A DNA stretch of 64,000 bases from Sinonovacula constricta (GCA_007844125.1 CM017558.1:51171831-51235830); one strand, 5' to 3'. Positions 24,801 to 36,795 are shown, counted from the stretch's first letter. Numbers and translations are program-made. The notes: generated by a model not told the origin, from the sequence alone.

Positions 24801-27799
24801 CATCCACCCAGGAACTTAAAAGACTACACCTTAACCTGCCTTGTTAATTAACCTGCTTTGTTAATTTGTTAATAACCTATCATATACTAGCTCAGAATTA
24901 ACTGCCTGCTTCTCATTGCATATATAACTGGACTTAGTAAACTGAATTCTTAGACTAAATCTCATAGTGCTGATCCTTATTCAGACGGCCATCATAGGGT
25001 GCTGTCTGCTCTGGTTCAACACTGTTTGCCAAGATCTGGTTGATTTATTTTAAGCAGGTAAGGGGTTAAGCCTTGACCGGTGAGTGGACAAGCCACTATT
25101 ATTTGTCCATCAGTCATGTGTGCTGTCACAACACCAGTTCAAGTCTTTAGTCACCATCCCTGATCCCATTTGCTTCATTTAGTATGGCACTCTTGGCGTA
25201 AACGTCAGCAGACGACAGTCACCACACAGCATTATTCCCCACAGCAGGTTTCCCTGTAGCTTGGTTTGAAGTGGGTATGCAAGAAATGAAGCAGAAAATG
25301 CAAGAAAACAAATTGAAACTGTAATGAAAAGTGTGATGGGTCGGCATCAACCTGTGTGAAAAAATCTGTCCTGATAAGAATAGACAGTAGAGAGAATATG
25401 AATAATGGTCCTTTGACATGGGATGATCACAAGTCATTGTAACATTTGTAGGGTTCAGAAATCTAATAATGAACGATGCAGACACTGAACAATGTTAAGG
25501 TACTAGAGAACTGTCATGGATACAATAGGATGCAACTCTTGATGGGGTTAAAGTCTTTGAAATTTAAGTTTTGCCTTTGGTTTAGAACTGTTTTCAGCTA
25601 ATGGAGAAAATGGATTCATGTAATTATGCTAGGTTAAGAATGTTGCTAAAGTGGTTTGGCATTGTTAAGGAATAATGCTTGCTTAATGCTCTTTGTCTTT
25701 GTCCTTTTAGTGTCTTCATGATTTGGTCTTGATGAAAACTTTTCTTTGATATTTGATACATTTGGATGTACATGTTCTGTTTCTACACAGATTACAGGAT
25801 TTTTGTTTAAATTTAAAGAGCAAGAAAATGAGAAAGTAAACATTGTTACCAATTCTACCATTATAATACCAGTAAATAATAAAATCACATTATGTCATGT
25901 TTACTTTTTCAGCCCAAGAATATAATGAATATGATGAAGAAGGCAGATGACAATCACAGTGAAACTTCACATGAGACGACAAGTGATAGTGGGAGGGGTG
26001 GTAGTGAGGAGGATATCCATAGCAACAGAGGCCACACCCTTAGTGACAATGGTAAGTCTTTTCCCCTAATTTCTTTATGAAATTTTAAACAAAGAAATCA
26101 TCTTTCAGAATATGTGTGAGTCATTTCACTCACAAATAACATTTAAAAAGTACTGGTAAAAAAAAAAATTGCAAACATCATTAGGACTTCCTTTGAAGGA
26201 ATTACTTATTTATAAAATGTATAATTAGGAAAATATTTCCACACTTCCAATTTATAAGCTTTAGTGAGTTTAAAAATGAAGAAAAGACATATTATTGTTG
26301 AAAGTCTGGAGAAAATGATGACTATCAAATTCACTAGTTGAAACTTTTTCCAATTAAATTTTTCAAGCAAGAGGTCCTCACCATTGTTGCTTGATCTCTT
26401 TCAGCCTCAAAATACTATCAATGTTATGTTTAGTCATTGATAAGAATCAAAACTACACATTGCATTCTGGGTAAGTCCCTGAATTTAAGCATGTGAACCC
26501 CGCTTCTGACACTGTGATTTGCAATTGACCTTTCTTGCAATTAATGCACGCATGACATGACCATAGTTAATAAATGTTTTACAGATTTTTTACCCATTTT
26601 TATTTTCCCCAGAAAAATAACACTTTTCTTTTATTACAACAGCATGGTTTGCGATGTAAGGTTTTAAAAATATTATTGCCAGCATTTAAATTTTTTGGCT
26701 TTATAAAACAAGTCTGCATTAGATGCAATATTAACAATGAAATGTTATAATGCTTTAGACGCTTTCAGGAATGATAAGTTAACTCTTGAATGTGTAGAAA
26801 TGATGATGATGTTGATGAGTAGGATGATGATGATGATGACTGTGAAATAAAAAAAAAAAACATAAAAAATTCAGCCTTTAATAATTATTAAAAAATCATT
26901 TCTATGCAATTTTTAATGCAAATCATGCATAGTCTGTATTTGCATTTCTTTCAAGAATTGTTATGAGACTCCATGTAATAATACATCTATTTATTGTGTG
27001 GTGTTTTCAACTTTGTTTGCACTGGATTTTCTTTCCCCATATTTATCAGTTATATATATAATAGATTATAATGTATGTAATATATGAAATGATCAACAAA
27101 AACTTTAATTGTTGTAATTAGTGTTTTAACTTGTAATTCTACTTGTGTTTCTAAGGGTTTATTTTTAAGTTTTGTCATTAGTTCTGTTTGATTTTAAATG
27201 TGAAATGGCATCCACTGCTGTGAGAGAATAGTCTAGCTTGAAAATCAAACTGGAGTCATACACGCTCTTGATATGGCCTCACTGTTAAAACTCTGGTATA
27301 AATTAAACTCTAACCAATTTTTAATAAACTTTCAGAAGATGGAAAACACTACCACCAGAGAGTTGAAAATGGGCGTCACAAGCACCATTCGAAACACGAC
27401 AAGTTCTTGCCACGACGCCCACCACCTCCCATACCAGTTGACAACAGTTACACACGAAACATCAGCTTTAGTGATGACAGTGTGACAGCAAACACAACAG
27501 TTGCCAGTTATAAAAAACCTCACTCAAATGCTTCTTCATCATCATCTATGTTCAAAACGCCAGTTAAGAATTCAGACTTATTCACTATTACTGGCAGGAC
27601 TGGGAACACAATGTTCTATGATTCGCAGCTAACAACGCCAGGTATGGCATATTCAGTGGCAGACATTGAAGACATGAGTGAAATGGCAGTGACATGCCGA
27701 GACGATGCTAGTACAACAACTTCAGGAAGTTATACAATTAACCCTGATGATTTATGTAATGAGATAGACGAGTTATTCTTTAAGGATGTGATTGTCTAG
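16122..27799 (+). CDS. Delta-type protocadherin, seven cadherin repeats (gene-level CDS, four exons)
   Basis: Joined coding exons are 16122-18857, 23817-23996, 25913-26051 and 27336-27799. All have GT/AG borders and the frame stays open (phases 0, 0, 1), giving 1172 residues. Seen: a signal peptide (about 1-24), seven cadherin repeats whose DxNDN linkers start near residues 138, 249, 357, 463, 566 and 671, a membrane helix at about 795-819, and a tail of about 350 residues. EC1 has a C-x5-C loop (CPDEPVC), a feature of protocadherins. Tail motifs are KEVSF (870-874), a proline run RRPPPPIP (1045-1052), RNISFSDD (1059-1066) and C-terminal DVIV. Family knowledge: such proteins mediate calcium-dependent homophilic adhesion at cell contacts, often in neurons, and delta-1 members bind PP1 through an RVxF motif. 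The ATG was chosen because a hydrophobic leader follows at once and no upstream in-frame exon is needed. Orthology to a particular vertebrate Pcdh is not claimed. The nearest neighbour is its convergent paralogue at 36.8-45.6 kb. Confidence 0.93.
18858..23816 (+). other. Intron 1 of the plus gene
   Basis: About 5 kb of AT-rich intron. The donor is GTAAGT and the acceptor TTTCCAG. No cadherin-like exon, RNA gene or intact transposon was recognised. A short GC-richer stretch near 20785-20845 has no recognisable content. Small open frames at 21103 and 22129 have AT-driven composition and no family features. Confidence 0.8.
23817..23996 (+). CDS. Plus-gene coding exon 2: 60-residue cytoplasmic segment
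   Basis: The acceptor is TTTCCAG|GACACC and the donor GAAGAG|GTAAGT. The exon is 180 nt, phase 0 on both sides, so skipping it keeps the frame. It starts DTQSTTWLCNN and contains EKELSGLTHSQLQQALHQI, a polar, probably helical stretch, before ending REEE. Its GC content is clearly above the flanking intron. No counterpart was found in the minus-strand paralogue. Confidence 0.85.
23997..25912 (+). other. Intron 2 of the plus gene
   Basis: An intron of 1.9 kb between two phase-0 junctions. It contains a perfect inverted repeat at 24388-24409 (9-bp arms). Nothing else coding or structural was recognised; open frames near 24.6 and 25.2 kb look spurious. Confidence 0.8.
24388..24409. repeat. Perfect inverted repeat, 9-bp arms
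   Basis: CAGCAGACG, a GTTA loop, then CGTCTGCTG, inside intron 2 of the plus gene. A second CCAGCAGAC lies 16 bp upstream. Confidence 0.8.
25913..26051 (+). CDS. Plus-gene coding exon 3: cytoplasmic DSGRGGSEED motif
   Basis: The acceptor is TACTTTTTCAG|CCCAAG and the donor GACAATG|GTAAGT. Length is 139 nt, phase 0 in and phase 1 out. It encodes 46 residues starting PKNIMNMMKKADD, with TTSDSGRGGSEED in the middle. The same length, phases and motif occur in the minus gene (38510-38648), which supports both exon calls. The DSG(x)nS pattern resembles a casein-kinase/beta-TrCP phosphodegron; that reading is inference. Confidence 0.87.
26052..27335 (+). other. Intron 3 of the plus gene, with a GAT microsatellite
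   Basis: A phase-1 intron of 1.3 kb. It holds an imperfect (GAT)n tract at about 26799-26841 followed by a 10-base A run, and no coding signal. Confidence 0.8.
27336..27799 (+). CDS. Plus-gene coding exon 4: distal tail and stop
   Basis: The acceptor is AACTTTCAG|AAGATG. With one base carried from exon 3 the frame reads EDGKHYHQR and stays open for 154 residues to TAG at 27797-27799. Features are a His/Lys-rich start, RRPPPPIP (possible SH3 or EVH1 ligand), RNISFSDD (RVxF-like, aligned with KRVMFSDD of the paralogue), a Ser run, and a C-terminus FFKDVIV. The final D-V-I-V fits a PDZ ligand with Val at position 0. Overlapping frames on both strands are shadows. Confidence 0.9.
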
Positions 27800-29080
27800 C
27801 ACTGAATCACAGACATATCTGGACTCACTTCCAAGAGCTATGTACAGAAAGAATTCAAATGTGCCAAGTGTTTTTAAAACATATTTATTCATTATACCAA
27901 AATACTGTACAGTAAGTCTTTTGTAGTGTTGAGCTATGAAAGGTGCTACTTGATTGGTCAGTTCAGAGCTGTTGGACTCGGAATCAACCAATCATATTTG
28001 CCATCACATATTGGAAACAGATCCTCAGGAACGAAGTCGTGTTCTCTAATCACAGTCATAACATTTTTGTCATTTGTTGAATGTTTCGTTGTTATCTTTC
28101 AAAATTCATCAATACTGCCATTTACTTCATATATCTACCACAAACAATCATCTTTTGTCAGTCACAAAATGTACTTCAACTATTTGTTTTTCTGTATTAA
28201 AAGTGTTGATTATTTGTATAAAATACTTTTTAGTCTGTTTGAAAACTAACTGAATCTTGTTATTTTTTTATTTTTGTAGCTGATTGATGTTTTGACTGAA
28301 TATATTTTGCAATATAAGAGGACTGTCTCAATTCTTATTGTCATAAATGTGCTATATTGTATGTGTTGGTGAAGTCATTTATGATTATTCACCAGATGAA
28401 GTTGGTCTTGTCTTTTACTTCTTTCTATCCCTCCTTTGTACATCTGTATATCTGGGTCAATTGTACAGCATAGCTGTGAATATGTATGATATGCAAATGA
28501 GTTCAATAATAATTATATGTAAATGTATGCACATCAATTAACAGGCAGCAGGATTGATTTTAGTAATTTTTATCAAAACAATAATTTTAGAATCATCTCC
28601 ATGGTGATGATTAAAATGATAGCATTGAGATAATGCAGACGGAAAGGAAATTTTCTGCATAAAAAATAATGTTTATATATGTTAATATGTTCACTGTTCC
28701 AGTTTTTGGTTGTTTTGGTTTTTAAGATTTACCTGGTTTTAGATGTAACATTTTATCACATTAACACAAGTACAAAATGTTGTGTTAATTAAATCATGCA
28801 ACTACATAAAGTAAGTGCACACTTTTTGATTATTATCTTGACTGTGCAATTTGTTATTAAAGAGTTTGTTTTCAAATTAAAATAAACATCATTTCAAGCT
28901 AATGCAATATTTTGAAATAGGAGTTGCATTTTCAAATGGCAAATATGTAAGAATTTGGTACAAAAAGACTTGCAATTAATAGTACCATGAGAAAAATGCC
29001 ATTATTATAAAGATTATAAAAATTTGTTATAAATGTATTTTATTTTGTCATTTTTAAAATAACATTTATGAATAAATATT
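27800..29080 (+). other. 3' untranslated region of the plus gene (approximate)
   Basis: AT-rich sequence follows the stop codon and no gene is seen in it. AATAAA hexamers on the plus strand lie at 28881-28886, 29071-29076 and 29524-29529, so the transcript probably ends somewhere between 28.9 and 29.55 kb. The choice between these cannot be made from sequence alone. Confidence 0.4.
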
Positions 29081-29839
29081 TAAATCCTGCTACTTGTTTG
29101 GTCTAACCTTTTAATATACACTGTAAAGTTTCTTCACAGTTTTTACTAATTTTGAGTCCACTCAAAAGGTTTTAGTTACTTTTATTCCTTGCCATATTTA
29201 CTCGAACTGTCTGTGGCTATTAATGTGTGGAATTTTCTAATTTATTGTGTTTTTTTTATATAAGCACCAAAGAATTTTTTAACTCATCGTATCTAAATTT
29301 GAAAAAAAATAGCACACAGAAATTTTATCTAAGAACCCCAATTAAATATTACTGAAAACATATTATTTGGTTATATTATTTTGTATTCTATCTTCAAGAC
29401 GATCATTGCTGAAAGGGCAATACAATAAGTGCAAATAAATAATGTATTCTAGACTTAACATAATTTGTCTTGAGAAATTCTGTTTTATTGTTTTATATAA
29501 TACATTTTTTAACATTTGATTAAAATAAAGTTATCATTTTGGATGGACTCTTGTAAAAATGTTTCTTGTCACCTTGTTAAATGTCACATTGTTGCTATGT
29601 ATTTGTGAATATATGAACTATTGCCAGTATAAGTAATGTTGGCTATGATTATTAAGAAAGTATAAAAATATCAATTATAAAATGTGTTTGTCTCGTTTTT
29701 TTGATTCCATAGTTACCTTTAACCTTATTGAATATATCAGGATATGAATTTTAACTTGCAAAAGTAGTAATGGTTAAACATGTTTTATCACAAACATCAA
29801 TATTTATACACTTTAATAAACAAAACCAAAGGTTTGTAT

Positions 29840-30110
29840 TTTGGGGTTTTCCGCACGCTGACACTTGAAAGGTCATATTGTTGCTTCTATGATCCAAAGG
29901 ATTGAGACCAAGTTCCATGCAGACAGGGCCTGCAGGTGTCAAGGTTCCACTCCTCTGTCCATGAACATGTTGATGCTGTCCAAGATGGGACATTTCTGGC
30001 AAGAACTTTCAGCTCACCAGCAACATTTGTTCTACCCAAGTCTGACACCTTCTCGCCTATAAAACCAAGATGACCCAGTGTCTGTGTGATAGTTGTATAC
30101 AAACAAATGG
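29840..30110. other. GC-richer island of unknown content just past the plus gene
   Basis: Base composition rises sharply against its surroundings. On the minus strand an acceptor-like TATCACACAG precedes an open frame reading GHLGFIGEKVSDLGRTN and running to a stop near 29889. The other frames and the opposite strand also have open stretches, so coding is not established. The protein is not recognised. It could be an exon, a decayed retrocopy or a conserved noncoding element. Confidence 0.3.
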
Positions 30111-30139
30111 ATTTTTTTTGTTATGTTTTTGTTACATCA

Positions 30140-30355
30140 CACTGACACAATTATGGTCATATTCGCGACATCCAGCTAATTATTGGTGGAGTTAGACCCC
30201 AAACTAATGTCTAGGTAAAACCACTGATGCAACTCAGGTTAGCTGGAAAACCTACACACATGAAAGCTCTCGCCCTGATTGGGATTCAAACCCGGGGCTG
30301 AGAAGTTACAAGTCAGCAACTCTAAGCACAGGTGCCCACCAAATAGAATAATACA
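30140..30355 (-). mobile_element. tRNA-derived SINE, hairpin family (here S2)
   Basis: Read on the minus strand, a tRNA-like head (A-box region TGTGCTTAGAGTTGCTGAC, B-box GGGTTTGAATCCC) is followed by the S2 body. The body ends in a segment related to the copies at 32.5, 39.6 and 50.2 kb (CCAGCT, GGTGGAGTTAGACCCC, AATGTCTAGG). The copy is diverged and no clear target-site duplication was found. Confidence 0.55.
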
Positions 30356-32479
30356 TTCTTTTGAATAAATGTAAACTTGACATGTACTTGTATATAAAAA
30401 TATATAGATCAACCATGACCTCTGAGGCTCCTAGGATTATACCATTTTAATGTTTAATTCAGGTAATGCAGATGTGAACAAATTTATCATGATGCAGTGA
30501 TTATATTCATAAGCTGGATGTGATCTAGATGGTATTCCTTTTAGGTGTTACCTAGTGATGCCTGTTTGATTCTCATGTTCGATCTTTTTATGAAGTATTT
30601 GTTTTTTGTTTTCTTATTTTCCTTTTAGATTTTTAATCATTCCATTTGTTAAAGATCTACTAAGCAAAATTGGTAAATCCATTTAATAGTTGAGATAATA
30701 CTTGAATAGACAAGATTATACATTAATATTAGTTCAACTTACTATAAAACATCTGTTATGTAAAAGCGACTATTTTTGTGCTGTAATTCTAATGTTTGAT
30801 AGTTCATGCTATAAATTTAGAAAGTGTACTCACAAGCAACTAACAAGGTATAGACTGTAGAAGTCATTTTTATATTCTTTTATAAAAGGTAAAATGTGTC
30901 TGCACAAAAACAATGTGAAAGGCATGCATATATGACAATAACAATATGTAAATTAAATTAAAATTAAAGAACAACATCATCATTTTGAAGATTCAAACTC
31001 ACATCGCCATTGCCATAGTTAAAAAGTAGAGGTGCCTGTTCTATCATCACCACAAATCTTACTGCTGTTTTCTTTGAAACTGAACACATTTTCCAATTTT
31101 ATGCATTATAAAATAACCAGACCCCCCTTAACCTGGTTCATTCTATTTGCAAAAGGACATCCACGTCCCACTGAACACTGTCCAACAATAAATACTTGGA
31201 CCCCATTTTCAAGAAAACAACTGGTAAATTTAGAATAGATGATTCCAGAAGGGAGAATGATCGAGAGAAACAGAGATAAACATGAAGAGAGAGACAGACC
31301 GACCATTTTGATAAATATCAATATACACTGTCAGAGAGTTGTCACAATGAGGGTAATTATTATGTAAGCTATGAGACTTGAATAAAAGTTTTCTGTAACT
31401 CAAGTCCACGTGGAGTAGCAGACAGAAACGTACAGAATCTGTTACTTTGCATAATACACAACTTGAAATATCATAAAAAGAGTTATTAACAATACAGGTT
31501 TATAAACAATAATGATTCAGATACAAAAGCGAAATTTAAATTTCAAATGATAAATTAAATTTTCTCGTGGTGTGCTCATAAATGTGCAGAGAATCTTTAT
31601 TTGTTACAAATGGGACTGTCAAAAAGCAAAAAAAAATAAAAAAAATAAATAAATAAAAAAATCGACTTTCAAGGGAAACAACTCTTACAAGGTAATTAGC
31701 ACTCATTATTTCTAAGGTTGTTTCCCTTAGCTTGGCCGTAAGGTATTCATTTGTAATAAAATGGGGACTAAACATGAAGTTCTGTCAGCGCCATTTGTTA
31801 TAATAATTCCTTACATTTTTGTTTTCTTGTTTGTTTTTTTATGTAAAATTCTCATATGCATGCCATTTGCCAATCTGTAGGATTATATAATGTGCTGTAA
31901 CTGCTGTTTAATGGGGGTTTATTATTTTGGGGTTTTAATATATGATATCAGGTACTTGTGGTGTCTGGGAAATTATTGCATAAATTTTACATGTACTATT
32001 GCATTGTAACAGATCACAGTGATAAAACACATAACATTTGCATATTACAGTAATTCCTATGAAGCTATCATCAAAGCAGACATAGTGAATCTTAAAAAAA
32101 TGTAAAGAAATATAGGTATAGGTATAAGAATTGTCTTTAAAGACAATATGATAAAAATACTACCGTAAGTCACAACATGGATGCAGTTACAACAAATGTC
32201 TTGGGACCATAAATTTGCACTTATTCCTAGGACAGGTAGAAAATGGTCCCAAGTTTCTGTATGGATTGAATGCTGGCTTGAGACTTTCTGTTGAATCCCG
32301 CTTATGATAATTGAGTAGCTTGTTGACCATAAACAAGTTTAAGGACTTTGTTGGAAAAGCTTCCTTAGGACTTTAGTGTTGCTGATGAGGTCTTATCCAT
32401 GATGAGACTACTTTCGAACTATGCGTCTATCAATGCCATTATTTATGTTTTAAGAATATTTACATTAATATTACGATCA

Positions 32480-32665
32480 TTATAGTCATGTCCAGCTTTT
32501 TTGATGGCGAAAGACCTCAGACAAATGTCAGGGTAGAACCAATGCCACATCTGGAAGACCCTCCTCCATTAAGTCCTTTGCTTTGACCATGAATTGGACC
32601 AATGAGGTGAATGGCTGAGTAGTCAGAGGAGCTACAAGCAGCGACTCTATCACTCCACTTAGACA
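32480..32665 (-). mobile_element. S2 SINE copy
   Basis: The plus strand carries CATTATAGTCATGTCCAGCT, then GATGGCGAAAGACCTCAGAC and AAATGTCAGGGTAGAACC. These match the S2 copies at 39.6 kb and, inverted, at 50.2 kb. The tRNA-like head beyond 32.58 kb is badly decayed. Confidence 0.55.
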
Positions 32666-34239
32666 TGTAGAGTCTTTGTACATAGAAATCCTACATGAAC
32701 TTGCCTTATCTAAGAGAGGTAACTCTTAAAAGTTCTATTTTGTAGGAGTTCTTCCCCTTCTTCTGGTAGTTAGTAGATATTAAAGGAAAATATGAAATTA
32801 AAGAAAAATAAGAAACAGAGAATTGTCAAACAGACCTTAAATATGTTACAGAAATAGCAAAAAAAACCAACTTACCTAATATTAAAATGTTCAAATGACT
32901 TTATATTTTAAGTTAGATGCGAAGCATCATACTACAGATGTGACAAAAATCTCATGATGTCACTGTTTTTTTTTATAGAATGGTGTGCTGTATCTGAAGA
33001 GATACATCCTTATATTTCATTGGCACAAAATTTTTATATACATGTATAGCCATTTAAAGTATAAATTGCCATCATGGGACAGCAGTTTTTCTAAATGATG
33101 TGGCCATGTTTGCATCTTTTGCAACCCCTGTTTCTTGTCTATAAAAATGTTTGAAACTGACATCCTTAAAAGAGGACTGTCTGTGGACTTTGCTTATTCT
33201 AAATTGCTATTTTATACTTATTGTATAAGGAGAATATGGTAAAACCTCCATGATTTACACAAAAAAGAATTGTATCAAAACATAATTTCATTTTCACTTA
33301 TAATTGTGAAGCAATTTATATCAGAATTAACAGGAACAGGAAAAAATAATTGCATTGAATAAATTATTTTAGAAAAAATATCATTTACAACTTGATGTGG
33401 TAATAGTGATGATTCATTTTGTTAAAGTGTGAAAATATATATTGGCTGGGGAGTAAAAGGAAATTCTAAATCTCACCATTTGTTAGAATGATATTAAATT
33501 CTTCCTTTTTATTTGGAACTACTGGTTATTGTCGATTATTTGCACATTTACATTATGGTTATATGAATATAATTTTTAATTGAACTGTATGAAAATAATC
33601 TTGAGCTGTTTGACATTTTTTTCAATGGCATACACATTTATTTCATTCATTCTTATAATCCATCTAAATTTCTAAATCATTAATTTATCAGCAGTTTAGA
33701 TTTATTATAAAATTAGAATATTTTTTTATATTTTTTTACATATTATTTTTGTAAACTTTTCTACAAACAAAAATACTTATTGTTAATAAATAAGAAAGTA
33801 GAATTGGCTCTTAACGGTGACAGCTATTTTTTTGTTAATCTTGCTTAAAATGCAAATTGAAAGTAAATAATGGATTTAAATATAATCTCTGATCCCTAGA
33901 CAATATGTTCACAATCATCCTGTCATTCAAAATATTGTGTTGGATTGTTAGGAGACTCAAAAATATGTAATGGTTTCCACCTAGTTTTAGCTATTTGAAA
34001 CTCAACAATCTAGAAATGATTCAAACTTTATAAGTTTAGAACACATCACTTTTATAGGTAAGTCATAAGCAGTTTACCGACTGGTTCAATAGTGAGGCTA
34101 TAATTTGAATGGATTTTGAATAAATATAAAGTGTGGATAGTGTATAGTCCTCTGTATGTATATGAATGATCTAAACTGTGATCAGACTTTCTCTTCTGTG
34201 ACTTTTTAACCTTGACTAAATGACAGAAGATATAGAAGT

Positions 34240-34500
34240 TTTGTTAATTGTAGTAGCACTAGTATTGTAGTAGTAGTAGCAGCAGTAGCAGTTGTAGCAG
34301 TAGTAGCACTGAAGAAGTTGTAGTAGATGTCATATTGAAGTGGTTGTAACAATAGTTGTACTGAAGTTGTTGTAGTAACATAAGTACTCAAGTAGTTGTA
34401 GCAAAAGTACTGTTATTAGTTGTTGTAGTACTGATTTAGGCATAGTAGTAGCAGTAGAATACCAGTAGTAGTAGCAGCAGCAGCAGTAGCAGGTTATTTT
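34240..34500. repeat. Degenerate AGT/AGC trinucleotide repeat region
   Basis: About 260 bp of imperfect GTAGTAGTAGCAGCAGTAGC-type repeats, with interruptions by GTTGTAGTA and ACTGAAG. It lies in the gap between the convergent genes. Confidence 0.85.
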
Positions 34501-35899
34501 TCTTCCATAAAAGTCGGGAGTAAAAGAGAACAAAAATCATTTGAATGTTTTACTACTTTTTTAAGTTTTTATTTTCTTAAATATTTCTTTATTTAACAAA
34601 GAGAACACATGTATCAATTAACAAAAATATAAACATATAAATACTCTATACATACTCAATATAAAACTATTTATTTACATTTATTCACATAAATACACAT
34701 GTAAATGTCTGGTAATGTATGAATAAATGTGTAATTAATTTAATGTGGTGATATGGAAAATCATATCAGTGACATAAAAACTAATTGTACCATTTATCTA
34801 AATTAAAAAATCAGTATGGCTAGTTATTTATAAAATATATATTAACATTCTGAGCTATGGACATACAATATTGCTTTCATATCTTTGACAATTATTTTTG
34901 TTTTCTTATAATTGATGCACACATATTTTATAATAGAGATTAATGTAAATTTAATGATAAAGTAACATGTTAATGTAGCTACATAATGTAAGTCAGCTTT
35001 AATGTAGATCATGCTACAAAAACTTAATATTATGTATATTTACCATAAAATAGGATCTGTACTAAATTTGTACATGTAATTTTGTCCAAAAAGAGTCCAC
35101 ACTACTGATGCTAATAATGGTTGTAACATGATAAGATATACCAAGGAAAATATTAAAATTCAGTGATAATTACCACAATTATTGAAACTGAACTACTGCT
35201 AGTTAAAGGCACATACAAGTAAATACTGAGATATTGATAAAAAGGTGGATTCTAGTGCAATGGCCAGTTAACTGAAATAGAAATAGAAGAACTTATGACT
35301 GTCCCAATGTTATTTTAAACAAACACCAGTGCAATTTAAAGTTCTACTTAACTGCTGCATAAAAAAACATCATCAAATGCAAAGGATTATTTCTACAGCA
35401 TTTTAGAGACAGACAGAGAGACGAAGTATTTATAGTGCTGAATCCAATATTTCACCTCTGAAGCCCAAACTGCTGATACTAATAATGCTAAACAAAATAA
35501 ACATTTGTTAAACAGGCTCAAACTTATTCATTTTTTTCTGGTCACATCAGATTGTTTTATATTCATAAAGTCCATAACAATGCAGAAACAGCAAATAAAA
35601 AAAATCTCATTTAAAGATTATGTTATATACTCTTGTAAAAACATTTTTTCAGCCTTATAACATTTTAAATGCAAAATATGAACAAGGCTGTGTACATTTG
35701 GTTTATGAGCATTTAATGTAAAAGGAAACAAAACTTCCTTCTTCATTACCACATCTGACTAAGAAAAAATGGCCTTCTAACCAAGTTTTTTTCAGCATAG
35801 ATTGGCAATCAATTACAAATCATTTAAAATACTAAAGGAAAAGTATATTTCATATCTGCATATCACAATTTATATAAAAATGTGTATCAGCAATAGAGA

Positions 35900-36020
35900 T
35901 AATGTTTGCAGCGTATAATAACAGTACACAAGTGTCACTGACACAGTGGTATAGCCATTGGAATCTTGTAGTTTTTGTTAAGGTTCTGTCTAGTCAAGGC
36001 ACCTTTGGCTTATGTTGACC
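35900..36020 (-). other. Candidate terminal 3' exon of the minus gene
   Basis: TTTGTTTATTTTCAG|GGTCAACATAAG is a textbook acceptor on the minus strand. Joined to the candidate exon at 36571-36724 it gives GST-stop in one phase and GQHKPKVP-stop in the other. The far end of this exon was not determined; the lower coordinate is arbitrary. Confidence 0.3.
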
Positions 36021-36330
36021 CTGAAAATAAACAAATAAAACAAAAATTAGGTTGCTGGAGAGTATTTATTAAGTAAGACATGCAATTATGTAAAATTATG
36101 TATAAAGGAATGTAGGACGATTGAAAGGAGATATGATATTGGAAAGAAAGAGGAAGACATGCATTCATAAGCAGCACAGGATGTCATGAGAATATGAATT
36201 ATTTATCAATAAAGACAAAGAGTAAATAAAACATAGATTTATTTATTAATACATGTGTATTTAGATTACTTTGTAATACAAAGGTCATTTAACTGTATAA
36301 ATGAGAACTTAAAGCAGGAAGAGATGTGTT

Positions 36331-36580
36331 TTTTAATTGTTATATTGCATACTTGTAGCATTTAATTGTTATATTACATACCAGTAGCATTAATTTGTAA
36401 ATATTACATACCAGTAGCATTTAATTGTTATATTCATTGTTAATATCATATACCAGTAGCATATAACTGTTATATTTCGTACCAGTAGCATTTAAGTGTT
36501 ATATTACATACCAATAACATTTAACTGTTAATATTACATACCACTAGCATTCAGTTGTTATATTACATACCAGAAGTACA
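36331..36580 (-). repeat. Eight-unit tandem repeat of a 5' splice-site-like sequence
   Basis: Units of 29-31 bp (one of 42 bp with an insertion) read on the minus strand as TGCTACTG|GTATGTAATAT plus AACAATTAAA. Starts on the plus strand are near 36331, 36361, 36390, 36420, 36462, 36491, 36520 and 36550. Five units keep GTATGT; the others read GTATGC, GTATAT and GTACGA. The last unit coincides with the donor of the candidate exon ending at 36571. Confidence 0.85.
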
Positions 36581-36724
36581 TGAGATTGTTGAGCCAATGT
36601 CTTTAGGTAGATTTGGTCCATTGTTGTTCCAAGAGATGTTTGCAGATGCCTTTGTGTTTTCAGAGCTTTTGGAAAGCTTCTTAGCTTCCCAGCGCCCATG
36701 TTCATGAATATTTTTTTCTCTGTC
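36571..36724 (-). other. Candidate alternative 3' exon of the minus gene
   Basis: On the minus strand, ATAATAACCCAG|GACAGAG precedes a 154-nt stretch open in two frames. One reads NIHEHGRWEAKKLSK and then NNNGPNLPKDIGS. It ends at ACTTCTG|GTATGT, a good donor. It would join exon 3 at GTGTGA or GTGAGT around the stop codon, removing a 75-77-nt intron, and then splice to the acceptor at 36021. It could be a coding extension replacing the DLYV end, a 3' untranslated exon, or chance. The very short upstream intron is the main weakness. Confidence 0.3.
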
Positions 36725-36795
36725 CTGGGTTATTATGTTGAGATATTACTGCCCTTAATCAACAAACAAACACTCCACCATTATTGTCATTCCAC

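Larger units (their letters stand above)
30356..35899. other. Gap between the convergent protocadherin genes
   Basis: AT-rich, with an S2 SINE copy at 32.5 kb and the trinucleotide repeat at 34.24-34.50 kb. No gene was recognised. Part of the right end may be 3' untranslated sequence of the minus gene. Confidence 0.65.
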
